Assembly: GCF_018614955.1 (NCBI RefSeq)
Contig: NZ_JAGGNV010000003.1
Coordinates: 124,001 to 188,000 of the forward strand
Length of the DNA stretch: 64,000 nucleotides
Origin: Variovorax paradoxus
GTDB lineage: Bacteria; Pseudomonadota; Gammaproteobacteria; Burkholderiales; Burkholderiaceae_C
Direction of reading: 5' to 3'
Shown here one piece after another: positions 8,451-17,054 of the stretch (the stretch's first letter is position 1; every line of letters starts with the position of its first letter). The position numbers and the translations under genes are program-made. Below the pieces are notes generated by a model. The model ran no database searches, was not told where the DNA came from, and saw only the letters and a list, made by a program, of their open reading frames with translations.

Positions 8451-9410
8451 ATGGACACCGTACTGATGCTGGGCCCGTTCGAGTTCGGCGACCTCGAGGT
8501 GCCTGAGGCCCTTCCGCTCGGCGGCGGCCAGCGCCTGGCCAAGCACAACTTCCCGGGCGGCGCGCGCAATGTGCAGGCGCTGGGTCCGGACCATGCGCCG
8601 ATCAGCTGGGGTGGGCTGATGCTGGGCGGCACAGCGCTCGAGCGGGCGAAAGGCCTGGATTTCCTTCGCGTGCAAGGCAATCCGCTTCCGCTGACCTTCT
8701 TCGACAGCACCTACACGGTGACGATCGAGCGATTCCAGTACACCGTCGAGCGCTACTACAAGGTCGGCTACCAAATCACCCTGGAGGTGGTTTCCGACGA
8801 CAGCCAGCCGGTGCGCGACATCCCGCCCGCGGGCTTCGACACGGCGATCCAAGGTGACTCGGACTCGCTCTTGGGCATGGCCTCCAGCATCGGCGACAGC
8901 CTGCTGACCTCGGCGATCGGGAATGTGGATGCGGCGATCCGCCAGATCAGCAGCTTCGCCTCGGCGCCGCTCTCGGCCGTGTCCGGCGTGCTGAGTGGGC
9001 TCACCGGAGTTTCGTCGCGGATCGATGTGCTGACGGCTGGCGTGCAGTCGGTGGTGAGCTCGGCGAGCGTCGTCGGCGGCGTGCTCCCGAACAACCCGCT
9101 GCCGCAGTCGATCAGCAGCATGGCGGCCCAGGTCCTCGCTACCGCGCAGTACCCGGTGCTGCTCAGTATGGGAAGCATCGCCGACCGCATGGCGCGCAAC
9201 ATCAGCGCGGCGAACCTGCAGGCCTCGACGCGCACGATCCAGGTCGCCGGCGGCACGCTGTTCGGTGTGGCGGCAGCCGAGTACGGGGACGCCACGCGCT
9301 GGCCGGCCATCGCCCAGGCCTCGGGCCTGAAGGAGATGGTGCTGAGCGGCGTCCAGACGCTGAAGATCCCGGCGAACCCGAAGGATTCGGGCGGAGTACC
9401 TGGGCAGTGA
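8451..9410 (+). CDS. Baseplate/tail protein with C-terminal LysM-like domain
   Basis: A 319-residue protein two bases after the tape measure stop. The N-terminal 125 residues (LMLGPFEFGDLEVPEALPLGG, YTVERYYKVGYQITLEV) look like a tube-like beta domain, a Ser/Ala-rich helical middle follows, and the last 55 residues (GGTLFGVAAAEYGDATRWPA... VLSGVQTLKIP) have LysM layout. Such proteins between tape measure and hub form the baseplate centre of contractile tails. The name is from position and domain layout. Confidence 0.6.
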   Translation: MDTVLMLGPFEFGDLEVPEALPLGGGQRLAKHNFPGGARNVQALGPDHAPISWGGLMLGGTALERAKGLDFLRVQGNPLPLTFFDSTYTVTIERFQYTVERYYKVGYQITLEVVSDDSQPVRDIPPAGFDTAIQGDSDSLLGMASSIGDSLLTSAIGNVDAAIRQISSFASAPLSAVSGVLSGLTGVSSRIDVLTAGVQSVVSSASVVGGVLPNNPLPQSISSMAAQVLATAQYPVLLSMGSIADRMARNISAANLQASTRTIQVAGGTLFGVAAAEYGDATRWPAIAQASGLKEMVLSGVQTLKIPANPKDSGGVPGQ

Positions 9411-10531
9411 GCGGCGAGCCGGTATCGAGCGGCACGCTGCCGCGGGTTGCGGGATTCGCGAACGGCGAGCGCCTGCAGGGCCTTGTCGACTTCGAGGTCG
9501 ACGTCAACACCTTCTATCACGCCGACACGTTTCGTCTCACGCTGTGCCTGAGCGAGCAGCCGGCCGACCGCGGCTGGAACTGGTGGTCGACGCAGACGGA
9601 GATCGAGGTCGAGCTGCTGTCTGGGTATCCGGAGGATCCGGCGGACGTGCGGCGCGAGGATTTGACGTCGCTGCTGATCGGGTTCGTCGATGACATCGAA
9701 ATCAATCCCATCGCCGACGAGATCGTGATGGCTGGCCGGGACTTAACCGCTCGCTTCATCGACACGAAGACGATTGAGAAATACCAGAACCTCACCGCAT
9801 CACAGGTCGCGACGAAGCTGGCGCTCGAGCACGGCCTGAAGCCGGTGGTCACCGAAACGCAGGGCACGGTAGGCAGCTACTACCAGATCGATCACGTCGC
9901 GATGCAGGACGATCGCCCGCAGTGGGACGTCCTCACTTACCTAGCCAATGTCACAGGCAACGTCGTCTACGTGAAGGGCCGCGAGCTGCACTTCGAGCCG
10001 AAGTCGGACCCGGCGACCGTCGAGCCCTATGTGCTGCGCTGGCAGCCGCCGACGAGCGACTCGGCCTCGCCGGTGTTCAACGGGATGACGCTCCAACTCT
10101 CGCGCAATCTCACCGTGGCCAAGGACATCAAGGTGACGGTGCGCAGCTGGAACCAGAAGCAGAAGAAGGGCTTCACGGTCACGGCAAATCGGGTCAAGGT
10201 GAAGAACAAGACCACCAGCAGGATCGCGCGGCCGCTGGGACCGCCGCAGCAGTACTCCTATTTCTTCCCGAACCTGACGCCGGACGAGGCGCAGAAGAAG
10301 GCGAACCAGCTGCTGAAGGACATCAGCGAACACGAGATGAACCTGCGCGCCGACATCCCCGGCGATGAGGCTGTGGCTCAGGCCACGGTGCTGCGCCTGG
10401 AGGGCACCGGCACTGCGTTCGACCAGCTGTACTTCCCCGCGTCCGTCGTGCACTCCTACAACGAGAGCACCGGGTACCGGACGTCGATTCGCGCGAAGAA
10501 CTCGAGCCCAGAAAGCACGGTGCAGCCATGA
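9407..10531 (+). CDS. Tail hub protein, late-control gpD-like
   Basis: A 374-residue protein starting at a GTG that overlaps the previous stop (GTGA). The segments FRLTLCLSEQP, LLIGFVDDIEINP, AGRDLTARFIDTK and the later VLRWQPPTSDSASPVFNGMT match the hub fold (P2 gpD / T4 gp27 / Mu gp44). The hub is a trimer joining the tube's six-fold to the spike's three-fold symmetry. The next gene (spike) overlaps by four bases, which fits their physical partnership. Confidence 0.75.
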   Translation: MSGEPVSSGTLPRVAGFANGERLQGLVDFEVDVNTFYHADTFRLTLCLSEQPADRGWNWWSTQTEIEVELLSGYPEDPADVRREDLTSLLIGFVDDIEINPIADEIVMAGRDLTARFIDTKTIEKYQNLTASQVATKLALEHGLKPVVTETQGTVGSYYQIDHVAMQDDRPQWDVLTYLANVTGNVVYVKGRELHFEPKSDPATVEPYVLRWQPPTSDSASPVFNGMTLQLSRNLTVAKDIKVTVRSWNQKQKKGFTVTANRVKVKNKTTSRIARPLGPPQQYSYFFPNLTPDEAQKKANQLLKDISEHEMNLRADIPGDEAVAQATVLRLEGTGTAFDQLYFPASVVHSYNESTGYRTSIRAKNSSPESTVQP

Positions 10532-11238
10532 AGGAATTCGAGAACGCGATGGCCGTGGCCGCGCAGCGCGCCGGCGACGCGAAGCAGAACACCCGGCACG
10601 GCGTCGTCGACGCATATGACCCGGCGACCTTCAGCGTCAAGGTGAAGCTCCAGCCGTCGGGCGTGCTGTCCGGCTGGATTCCGATCAAGAGCCTATATGT
10701 CGGCAACGGCTGGGGCCTGTTCGCGGCGCCGACCATCGGCGACTCGGTGCAGATCGACTGCCAGGAAGGCGGCCTTGACGCAGGGGTGATGGCCGGCTCG
10801 TTCTTCAACGACGTCGACCGGCCTTTGCCCGTCCCGTCCGGCGAGTTCTGGCTGAAGCACAAGAGCGGCAGCCTGCTGAAGTTCCTGAACAACGGGGATG
10901 TCGAGCTCGAGACCGCGCGCGACCTTAAGGCGACGATCGGGCGCGACCTGACGGCGACCGTGACTCGGAACGTCTCGGCAAGCGCCGGCGGATTCGCGCA
11001 CCTGACGGCCGCCACCGAGATCTCGCTCGGAGCACCGACGATCAACCTCAACGCACCGACCGCGATCGTGCTCAACGGCCCGCTGCAGCAAGGCCTGGGC
11101 GCCAACGGCGGCACCGCGCATTTGAAGGGCCCGCTACAGGTCGATACCGAGGTGACGGCGCAGACCACGCCGCTGCACACCCACGCGCACACCGGCGTGA
11201 CGACCGGCGCGAGCAACACCGGAGGCCCGACCCCGTGA
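10528..11238 (+). CDS. Baseplate spike / assembly protein V (gpV-like)
   Basis: A 236-residue spike protein. Residues about 22-95 form an OB-fold (RHGVVDAYDPATFSVKVKLQ..VGNGWGLFAAPTIGDSVQI). A repetitive beta-helix section follows (LETARDLKATIGRDLTATVT, INLNAPTAIVLNGP). The tip carries TPLHTHAHTGV near residue 215; the HxH pair is the known iron-binding apex of P2 gpV-type membrane-piercing spikes. It overlaps the hub and gpW genes by four bases each. Confidence 0.85.
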   Translation: MKEFENAMAVAAQRAGDAKQNTRHGVVDAYDPATFSVKVKLQPSGVLSGWIPIKSLYVGNGWGLFAAPTIGDSVQIDCQEGGLDAGVMAGSFFNDVDRPLPVPSGEFWLKHKSGSLLKFLNNGDVELETARDLKATIGRDLTATVTRNVSASAGGFAHLTAATEISLGAPTINLNAPTAIVLNGPLQQGLGANGGTAHLKGPLQVDTEVTAQTTPLHTHAHTGVTTGASNTGGPTP

Positions 11239-11600
11239 CCGACCTCTATCACTACATCGGCGACGACCTCAGCGTTTCCGCCACGGGCGACGTGCTGCAG
11301 GTCGAAGGCCTAGACCAGACCAGCCAGCGGATCCTGCGCCGCCTGCTGACGAATCCGGGCGACTACATCTGGCACCCGAACTACGGCGCCGGCGTGGGCA
11401 AGAAGATCGGCACGCTGCTCGACGTGCGCGCGATCACCGGGCTGATTCGCTCGCAGATCTTCCTCGAGGCGAACGTGGCGCGCACGCCCGCGCCGGTCAT
11501 CACCGTCACCGCGATCTCCAACGGGATCTCGGTGCGCATTCAGTACTACGACGGCTCGACGGGCAAGCTCGCGACGCTGGCTTTCGACGTGAACCGCTGA
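11235..11600 (+). CDS. Baseplate wedge protein W (gp25-like)
   Basis: A 121-residue protein of the gpW/gp25 family: VEGLDQTSQRILRRLLTNPGDYIWHPNYGAGV is the recognisable core with the NPGxxxxxPxYG motif. gp25-like subunits start the baseplate wedge and nucleate sheath assembly. The GTG start overlaps the spike gene stop (GTGA). Its place ahead of gene J is the usual W-J order. Confidence 0.85.
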   Translation: MTDLYHYIGDDLSVSATGDVLQVEGLDQTSQRILRRLLTNPGDYIWHPNYGAGVGKKIGTLLDVRAITGLIRSQIFLEANVARTPAPVITVTAISNGISVRIQYYDGSTGKLATLAFDVNR

Positions 11601-11612
11601 CCAGGGAACGGC

Positions 11613-12731
11613 ATGGCTCTCAACACCAAGGATTTCGCGACGATCGTCAGCGACCAGGTCACCGCGATCCAGGCGGCGTCGGCGCGCCTGATCGACACCA
11701 CTATCGGCTCGATCATTCGCTCTGTCGCAGAGGCGAACGCCGCCGTCGTGCTCTGGATTCAGAGCCTGCTCGTTGCGCTGCTCGCCACCACGCGCGCCTC
11801 GACGTCGACGGGCACGGATCTCGACACGTGGATGGCCGACTACAGCGTCACCCGGCTGCCGGCCGTGGCCGCCACCGGGAACGTGACGTTCGCGCGCTTC
11901 ACAGCGACCAATCCGGCGACCATTCCGGTCGGCGCTCGGGTGCAGACCGGCGACGGCTCGCAGATCTTCGAGGTGATCGAGGACAGCACCAATCCAGCGT
12001 ATGCCGCTGGCGTGTACACCGTCGCCGCGGCCGTGACGAGCCTTGCCGTGAAGGTGCAAGCCGTGACCGCGGGCGTTGGCAACAACGTCGTGATCGGCGC
12101 GATCAACACGCTGGCCACGGCCATCAGCGGCATCGACACGGTCACCAATGCAGCGGCCTTCACCAACGGCGCCGACGCGGAGAGCGATTCGGCATTGCGC
12201 ACGCGCTTCGTCGCCTACGTGGCGAGCCTGTCCAAGGCGACGAAGGAAGCTGTCGGTTATGCCATCACCAGCCTGCAGACCGGTCTCCAGTACACGCTGG
12301 TCGAGAACCAGAGCTACGCCGGGGCCACCGACTACGGCTATTTTTACGTGGTGGTCGACGATGGCACAGGGACGCCCGGCGGCACGCTGCTCACCAGCGT
12401 TTCCAATGCTGTCGACAAGGTGCGGCCGGTCACGTCGCGCTTCGGGGTGTTCGCGCCGATTGTGCTGACGGCCGGCGCCACGATGACCGCCACCATCGCG
12501 GCCGGCTACGACCCGGTGGCGACGAAGCTCCTGGTCAAGAACGCGGTGACGAACTACATCAATGGCCTGGGTCTAGGGCAGTCGCTCGTCTACACCCGGC
12601 TGCTGCAGGTGGCCTACAACGCGTCGCCGGGGGTCACGAATATCACCGCGCTGCTGGTCAACGGAGGCACGGCCGACGTCACGGTCACCGTGAAGCAGGT
12701 CGTGAAGGCCGCAACGATCACGGTGAACTGA
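11613..12731 (+). CDS. Baseplate J protein
   Basis: A 372-residue baseplate J-like protein. The N-terminal part (IDTTIGSIIRSVAEANAAVVLWIQ) and the region PATIPVGARVQTGDGSQIFEV match the conserved section of the family, and AESDSALRTRFVAYVASLSKATKEAVGYAI is its hallmark helical stretch. J proteins are the main wedge component of contractile tails (P2 gpJ, T4 gp6). CAGGGAACGGC precedes the ATG. The stop overlaps the next ATG (TGATG). Confidence 0.88.
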   Translation: MALNTKDFATIVSDQVTAIQAASARLIDTTIGSIIRSVAEANAAVVLWIQSLLVALLATTRASTSTGTDLDTWMADYSVTRLPAVAATGNVTFARFTATNPATIPVGARVQTGDGSQIFEVIEDSTNPAYAAGVYTVAAAVTSLAVKVQAVTAGVGNNVVIGAINTLATAISGIDTVTNAAAFTNGADAESDSALRTRFVAYVASLSKATKEAVGYAITSLQTGLQYTLVENQSYAGATDYGYFYVVVDDGTGTPGGTLLTSVSNAVDKVRPVTSRFGVFAPIVLTAGATMTATIAAGYDPVATKLLVKNAVTNYINGLGLGQSLVYTRLLQVAYNASPGVTNITALLVNGGTADVTVTVKQVVKAATITVN

Positions 12732-13396
12732 TGGCAACGGGCGACAAGAGCGATTTCCTCGCGCGGATCAAGGCGACGCTGCCGCCTTGGTTCACCGACG
12801 TCACGCCGATCCTCGACGCGCTGCTGCTGGGACTCTCGGCGGCCTGGGCGAACATCTATTCGCTCTACCTCTACGCCGCGCTGCAGACGCGGATCAAGAC
12901 GGCGACCGACGGGTGGCTTGATCTGGTCGCAGGTGACTTCTTCGGCACGCGCATCGCACGGAAGGCCAACCAGGGCGACGCGAGCTTTCGCGCTGTGATC
13001 ATCGCCAACCTATTCAGGGAGCGCGCCACGCGCGGCGCGCTGATCAGCGTCCTGACCGAGCTCACTGGCCGCGTGCCAATCGTGATCGAGCCGCAGCAGC
13101 CAGGAGACTGCGGCGGCTACGGCATTCCCACCAGCGGCTACGGCGTGGCCGGCTACTACGGCTCGCAGCTGCTGCCGTCGCAGTGCTTCCTCATCGCGTT
13201 CCGGCCGGCGAGCGCGGGCATTCCAAACATCGCCGGCTACGGCAACCCGCAAGCCGCCTACGGAACGCCTTCTCTCGGCGGCATGTACGGCAGCCTCTCT
13301 TTGATCATCGGTCAGGTGGCGGACGCTGACATCTACGCAGCGATCGACAGCGTCAAACCCGTCGGCACGGTCATCTGGACCACGCTCAAGAGCTGA
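12731..13396 (+). CDS. Baseplate / tail protein I-like
   Basis: A 221-residue protein in the position of P2 gpI or Mu gp48, behind gpJ. The start WFTDVTPILDALLLGLSAAWANIYSLYLYAALQTRIKTATDGWLDLVAGDFFG is typical of tail proteins bridging wedge and fibre. The later half contains repeated Gly-Tyr motifs (GGYGIPTSGYGVAGYYG, GYGNPQAAYGTP), unusual for this family and possibly an exposed surface. A terminator follows, closing the tail transcription unit. Confidence 0.65.
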   Translation: MATGDKSDFLARIKATLPPWFTDVTPILDALLLGLSAAWANIYSLYLYAALQTRIKTATDGWLDLVAGDFFGTRIARKANQGDASFRAVIIANLFRERATRGALISVLTELTGRVPIVIEPQQPGDCGGYGIPTSGYGVAGYYGSQLLPSQCFLIAFRPASAGIPNIAGYGNPQAAYGTPSLGGMYGSLSLIIGQVADADIYAAIDSVKPVGTVIWTTLKS

Positions 13397-13416
13397 CCCC
13401 CTTTTCCCTTTGCAAC

Positions 13417-13450
13417 GGCCCGCAGGCACTTCGCCTGGCGGGCCTTTTTT
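13417..13450 (+). terminator. Intrinsic terminator after the baseplate genes
   Basis: Stem GGCCCGC (13417-13423) plus AGGC pairs with GCCT plus GCGGGCC (13438-13444), loop ACTTC, followed by seven T residues minus one (TTTTTT). It separates baseplate genes from the fibre gene, whose ATG at 13462 follows directly. Confidence 0.85.
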
Positions 13451-13461
13451 ATGGAGCCACG

Positions 13462-14712
13462 ATGGATCGCCCAATCAACTACCCGGGGCAGGTACCGCTC
13501 GAGACGGACCTGCTGAAGACAAACCAGTCGGTGATGGTCGGGCTGGCGAAGCTGTGCCAGGCCATCTTCGGAACCGGAGGCATCGCCACCGGCTTCGCCA
13601 CCACCCAGACGGTGGTCCCATCGCTGGCGGTGCTGGTCGCGGCGGGCGAGATCTACAGCCAGCAGAACCTCGAGGCAACGGCCGTCAGCTCGCTGCCGCA
13701 GGACCTGACGCATTCGATCGTGAAGCAGGGAATCCTGCTGGATGCGGTGACCCTTGCGGTGACGCCGCCGGGCACTGCAGGGTTCAGCATCAACTACCTG
13801 GTGCAGGTGGCCTACCAGGACAGCGACACCGGCTCAACGGTGCTGCCGTACTACAACGCGAGCAATCCCTCGGTGGCGTATTCGGGGCCGGCGAACAGTG
13901 GCGCTGCGCAGCCGACGATGCGACAAGGCCTGGCGGTGGTTACGGTGAAGGCCGGCACGGCAGCCACCACGGGCACCCAGACAACGCCAGCCCCTGACGC
14001 CGGAAAGCTCGGGCTCTACGTCGTAACTGTCGCCAATGGCGCCTCGACGATCGTCAACGCGAACATTTCGCTCTACGCCAGTTCGCCTTTCCTCAACTTC
14101 ACGCTGCCGCAGCTTCGACCGGGTGCTTCGAACATCCAGTCCTTCACCTCGAGCGGATCTTGGACTGTTCCTGCAGGCGTTATCAGGGCGCGCATGCGCG
14201 TCTGGGGTGCGGGCGGCGGCGGCGGCGGGACAAGCAACGGCGGCGCGGCTGGCGGTGCTGGCGGCGGCTACGCAGAGGGCTGGTTCACGGTGGTCCCGGG
14301 CACGGTCTATACCGTCACCGTCGGCACTGGTGGCAATGCCGGCACGGGCGCGCCGACAGCGGGAGGTGCGGGTGGCACGACCTCAGTCGGCGCGCTCCTC
14401 TCTGCGACCGGCGGCGCCGGCGGAGCCGCTGCGTCAGGTGGCACCAACGCCGGGCCGAACGCTGGCCAGGGTGTTGGGACCGGCGGCCAGCTCAACCTTT
14501 CGGGCAATGGGACAAATCCCGGCATCACCGTTGGAGCCGTGCCTCTGGGAAGCGCCGGCGGCGGAACCTTCTGCACTTCCCTGGTGGGCGGCATTTCCGC
14601 GGGCAGCGGCAACGGCAACGGCTTCCCTGGCGGCGGAGGCGGTGGGGCAGGCGGCACCACCAACGCGCAAGGCGTCATTGGTGCCGCCGGACTCGCAATC
14701 ATCGAATGGTGA
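13462..14712 (+). CDS. Glycine-rich tail fibre / adhesin
   Basis: A 416-residue protein. Residues 1-210 form a beta-rich attachment domain of phage fibre type (MDRPINYPGQVPLETDLLKT). From about 225 (FTSSGSWTVPAGVIRARMRVWGAGGGG) to the end it is a glycine-rich domain with runs such as GGAAGGAGGGYAEGWF and GFPGGGGGGAGG. This begins with the G/S-W-TVPAGV motif known in glycine-rich phage adhesins, whose poly-Gly helices display variable receptor-binding loops. It probably contacts the host surface. Confidence 0.75.
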   Translation: MDRPINYPGQVPLETDLLKTNQSVMVGLAKLCQAIFGTGGIATGFATTQTVVPSLAVLVAAGEIYSQQNLEATAVSSLPQDLTHSIVKQGILLDAVTLAVTPPGTAGFSINYLVQVAYQDSDTGSTVLPYYNASNPSVAYSGPANSGAAQPTMRQGLAVVTVKAGTAATTGTQTTPAPDAGKLGLYVVTVANGASTIVNANISLYASSPFLNFTLPQLRPGASNIQSFTSSGSWTVPAGVIRARMRVWGAGGGGGGTSNGGAAGGAGGGYAEGWFTVVPGTVYTVTVGTGGNAGTGAPTAGGAGGTTSVGALLSATGGAGGAAASGGTNAGPNAGQGVGTGGQLNLSGNGTNPGITVGAVPLGSAGGGTFCTSLVGGISAGSGNGNGFPGGGGGGAGGTTNAQGVIGAAGLAIIEW

Positions 14713-14717
14713 ACCAC

Positions 14718-15182
14718 ATGAAAACCTATGCACGCATGGTCGGCGGTTTCGTGGCCGAGATCATTGAACCGCTCTTCGATCCGAACGGTGTGGAGGTGCC
14801 AATCGAAGAGCGCTTCCATCCTGACATCGTGGCCCAGCTGGTCCCGTACGACCCGGCGAACCCGCCTCCTGCGCCGCCCGCACCACCCATGAAGACGCAT
14901 GCCGAGCTGGTTGAGATCGCGCGCGCCGAAACGCGCGTGAAACGCCTGCCGATCATGAGTGTGCTGGATGGCCTGCAGGTCTCGGCGGTCACGGTTGGCG
15001 AGATGGAGAAGGCGCTCGCAATCGAGGGCGCCAAGGACGGCCTTCGCGGCCTTACCGAGGTGGACCTGAGCGGCTGCACCACTTTCGAGGCCATGCGCCT
15101 CGCCGTAAAGGCGCGGTACCTGGAGATCGCCAGCGCAGTGCCGGCGGACGTCAAGGCAGCGTTCGCGGAGGCCCTGAAATGA
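14718..15182 (+). CDS. Fibre-associated phage protein
   Basis: A 154-residue protein behind the fibre gene. The start MKTYARMVGGFVAEIIEPLF and ERFHPDIVAQLVPYD have the layout of short proteins linked to phage fibres; a Pro-rich linker (PANPPPAPPAPP, near residue 50) separates this from a helical C-terminal half. A GTG at 14709 in frame, overlapping the fibre stop, is an alternative start. Possibly a fibre assembly factor, an inference from position. Confidence 0.55.
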   Translation: MKTYARMVGGFVAEIIEPLFDPNGVEVPIEERFHPDIVAQLVPYDPANPPPAPPAPPMKTHAELVEIARAETRVKRLPIMSVLDGLQVSAVTVGEMEKALAIEGAKDGLRGLTEVDLSGCTTFEAMRLAVKARYLEIASAVPADVKAAFAEALK

Positions 15183-15529
15183 CAACTTTGCTGATCCTCC
15201 TCGGCGTGTTCTTTGCGCTTAAGCAGCTGTGGCTCTACTTCGTCGCGGCGATGCGGCTGCGCGAGGTGCGCGACGCCAAGGCCTTGACGAAAGCGCAGCG
15301 TGTGCTCGGGTCGATGCTGCTCTTCGAGGGCTTGTTGCTCGACCTGCTGGTGCACGTCTTCATCGGCACGCTGGTCTTTCTCGAACTGCCGGCGCGCAAG
15401 GAATACACGCTCTCGCGGCGGCTGTGGCGACTGAGCAATGGCCCAGATGGTTGGCGCAGGCGCTTGGCCACCAAGATCCGCGCCGAGCTGCTCGACGCGA
15501 TCGATCCATCTGGGGTCCACAAAGGATGA
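15179..15529 (+). CDS. Small two-span membrane protein
   Basis: A 116-residue protein with hydrophobic segments at residues about 3-24 (LLILLGVFFALKQLWLYFV) and about 45-68 (LLFEGLLLDLLVHVFIGTLVF), then a basic C-terminus. It overlaps its neighbours by ATGA. Placed at the head of the lysis block, it could be a holin or antiholin-like protein, but no family is recognised. Confidence 0.55.
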   Translation: MTTLLILLGVFFALKQLWLYFVAAMRLREVRDAKALTKAQRVLGSMLLFEGLLLDLLVHVFIGTLVFLELPARKEYTLSRRLWRLSNGPDGWRRRLATKIRAELLDAIDPSGVHKG

Positions 15530-15876
15530 ACGCCCGATCCAGACCAGCGCCGCTCGACAGCGGCCCTATGCCTCTCGAAGGCCAAAGGAAGTATGTGCGC
15601 TTCGATCCGACCATCAACACCGGGACCATCGCGCAGATCGTCGTCATCCTCGCATCGGCCATTGCGATCTACACAAGCATGCGCGAGGACCAGGTGAAGA
15701 CGAAGGCGGATCTGGAGACCGTGAAGGCCACCGCCATCACCGAGCGGTCGCAGACCAAGGAAGCGCTTGCGGACCTCAAGGCGGACGTGAAGGAGCTCCA
15801 GAAGAGCACCAACGAAGTGAAAGAGAGCCTGGCCATTCTTCGTGGCCGGGCTCAGGACAACGGGAGCCGGAAATGA
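15526..15876 (+). CDS. Membrane-anchored coiled-coil phage protein
   Basis: A 116-residue protein with one membrane span (residues about 34-53, GTIAQIVVILASAIAIYTSM) and a heptad-rich coiled coil behind it (ETVKATAITERSQTKEALAD, then LKADVKELQKSTNEVKESL). This arrangement occurs in small phage proteins of lysis or head-tail modules. The ATG overlaps the upstream TGA. Function not known. Confidence 0.55.
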   Translation: MNARSRPAPLDSGPMPLEGQRKYVRFDPTINTGTIAQIVVILASAIAIYTSMREDQVKTKADLETVKATAITERSQTKEALADLKADVKELQKSTNEVKESLAILRGRAQDNGSRK

Positions 15877-16223
15877 CCTATGCAGAACTCAAGCAGCGCC
15901 TGACCGATTGGTACAACGAGAAGATCGTTGCCGCTTGGTATCGAAGCGCGGCCATCCTCGGCGGATGGTTGACGAGCGGCCTGGTCTTCGCGCCCGACAT
16001 CCTGCAGTTCATCGTCGACCGCTGGGACATTCTCGGCGGCATGGTGCTGCCGACGTTCAGCGCTGAGACGAAGACCCTGATCCTCGGCCTCTTCGTGACC
16101 TTCGTTCTGCCGCCACTGCGCGCCTATCAGCAGAAGAAGATGCAGGATGCCGCCATCAAGCAGCAGGCCGAGGCCGGCAAGGTCATCCCTCTGACGCCGC
16201 CGGCAAAAGCCGACCAATCATGA
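15873..16223 (+). CDS. Candidate holin
   Basis: A 116-residue protein with two likely membrane segments (residues about 23-43, YRSAAILGGWLTSGLVFAP, and about 66-84, LILGLFVTFVLPPLRAY) and a charged C-terminal tail. Its stop overlaps the endolysin start by four bases, the classic holin-endolysin pairing. Holins make inner-membrane holes that release the endolysin. Sequence family not recognised; assigned from topology and place. Confidence 0.65.
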   Translation: MTYAELKQRLTDWYNEKIVAAWYRSAAILGGWLTSGLVFAPDILQFIVDRWDILGGMVLPTFSAETKTLILGLFVTFVLPPLRAYQQKKMQDAAIKQQAEAGKVIPLTPPAKADQS

Positions 16224-16837
16224 CCCGCCGCATCTCCGAGCAGTGGCGCGCCGTGCTCGCCGCTTGTGGAGTCGCGCCCGCCACGGCCGCGAAGTGGGGG
16301 CCAGTCTTCGCCGACGAGCTGCGCGAGACCACCTTCAGCAAGGGCGACGCGGACATCGTCGACTGGCTGCCGGAGATCCTGCACGAGAGCGCGATGCTCG
16401 ATCGGATGGAGGAGAACCTCAACTACAGCGCGCAGCGGCTGGTGCAGGTGTGGCCGACGCGCTTCCCGACCGTCATCCACGCCTACCCCTACGCCAACAA
16501 CCCGAAGGCGCTGGCGAACAAGGTCTACGGCGGGCGCCTGGGCAACACGCGCACTGATGACGGCTGGACCTACCGCGGCCGCTCGCCCATCCAGATCACT
16601 GGCCTGGCCAACTACCAGCGGGTCGGTGACCTGATGGGCCAGGATCTGGTCGGCATCCCCGACCTACTCACGCAGCCGCGCTTCGCGCTCGATGCCTGCG
16701 TCGCCTGGTGGGAGGACAAGATTCCAGACGCGATGCTTGGCGAGACCACAACGATCCGCCGGCGCGTGAACGGCGGGGTGATCGGCCTGGCGGATGTGCA
16801 GCGGCTCACGGCCGCTGTGCGGGGAGCGCTGTCGTGA
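16220..16837 (+). CDS. Endolysin, glycoside hydrolase family 19
   Basis: A 205-residue GH19 (chitinase-type) muramidase that cuts the host cell wall. The catalytic Glu is E56 in LPEILHES, the phage-type HES motif; ENLNYSAQRL follows, and YRGRSPIQITGLANY (near residues 117-131) is the substrate-groove motif of GH19 enzymes. No signal peptide is seen, so it depends on a holin. ATGA overlap with the candidate holin and GTGA overlap with the mini-ORF downstream. Confidence 0.9.
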   Translation: MTRRISEQWRAVLAACGVAPATAAKWGPVFADELRETTFSKGDADIVDWLPEILHESAMLDRMEENLNYSAQRLVQVWPTRFPTVIHAYPYANNPKALANKVYGGRLGNTRTDDGWTYRGRSPIQITGLANYQRVGDLMGQDLVGIPDLLTQPRFALDACVAWWEDKIPDAMLGETTTIRRRVNGGVIGLADVQRLTAAVRGALS

Positions 16838-16881
16838 ACCCGATCATCTGGGCGATGTGGTGGTACTGGTGGCGCAGATGA
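16834..16881 (+). CDS. Tryptophan-rich 15-codon mini-ORF
   Basis: A GTG overlapping the endolysin stop opens a 15-codon frame reading VNPIIWAMWWYWWRR; its TGA overlaps the ATG of the next gene (ATGA at 16878-16881). Five of 15 residues are Trp. It may serve as a translational bridge or as a tiny hydrophobic peptide. The perfect overlaps on both sides support real translation; a function is unproven. Confidence 0.4.
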   Translation: MNPIIWAMWWYWWRR

Positions 16882-17054
16882 GCACCGCCCAGCTCGACAT
16901 CGACGAGCGCCGGGCCGCGGCGCTGCCGCAGGACTGGCCGGCGGATTTCGACAAGCCGACAACGCACAACGTCTGTGGCGACTGCCTGCGGGTGTTCGTC
17001 GGCATTTCCACGCGCATCCAATGCTGCCTCTGCGCCGGCCGGAGAACCATATGA
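16878..17054 (+). CDS. Small zinc-ribbon-like phage protein
   Basis: A 58-residue protein with CGDC and QCCLCAG motifs about 15 residues apart in its C-terminal half, consistent with one zinc-binding knuckle pair. Both ends overlap adjacent genes by ATGA. Short Cys-rich proteins like this are common in phage lysis neighbourhoods; the role is unknown. Confidence 0.55.
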   Translation: MSTAQLDIDERRAAALPQDWPADFDKPTTHNVCGDCLRVFVGISTRIQCCLCAGRRTI

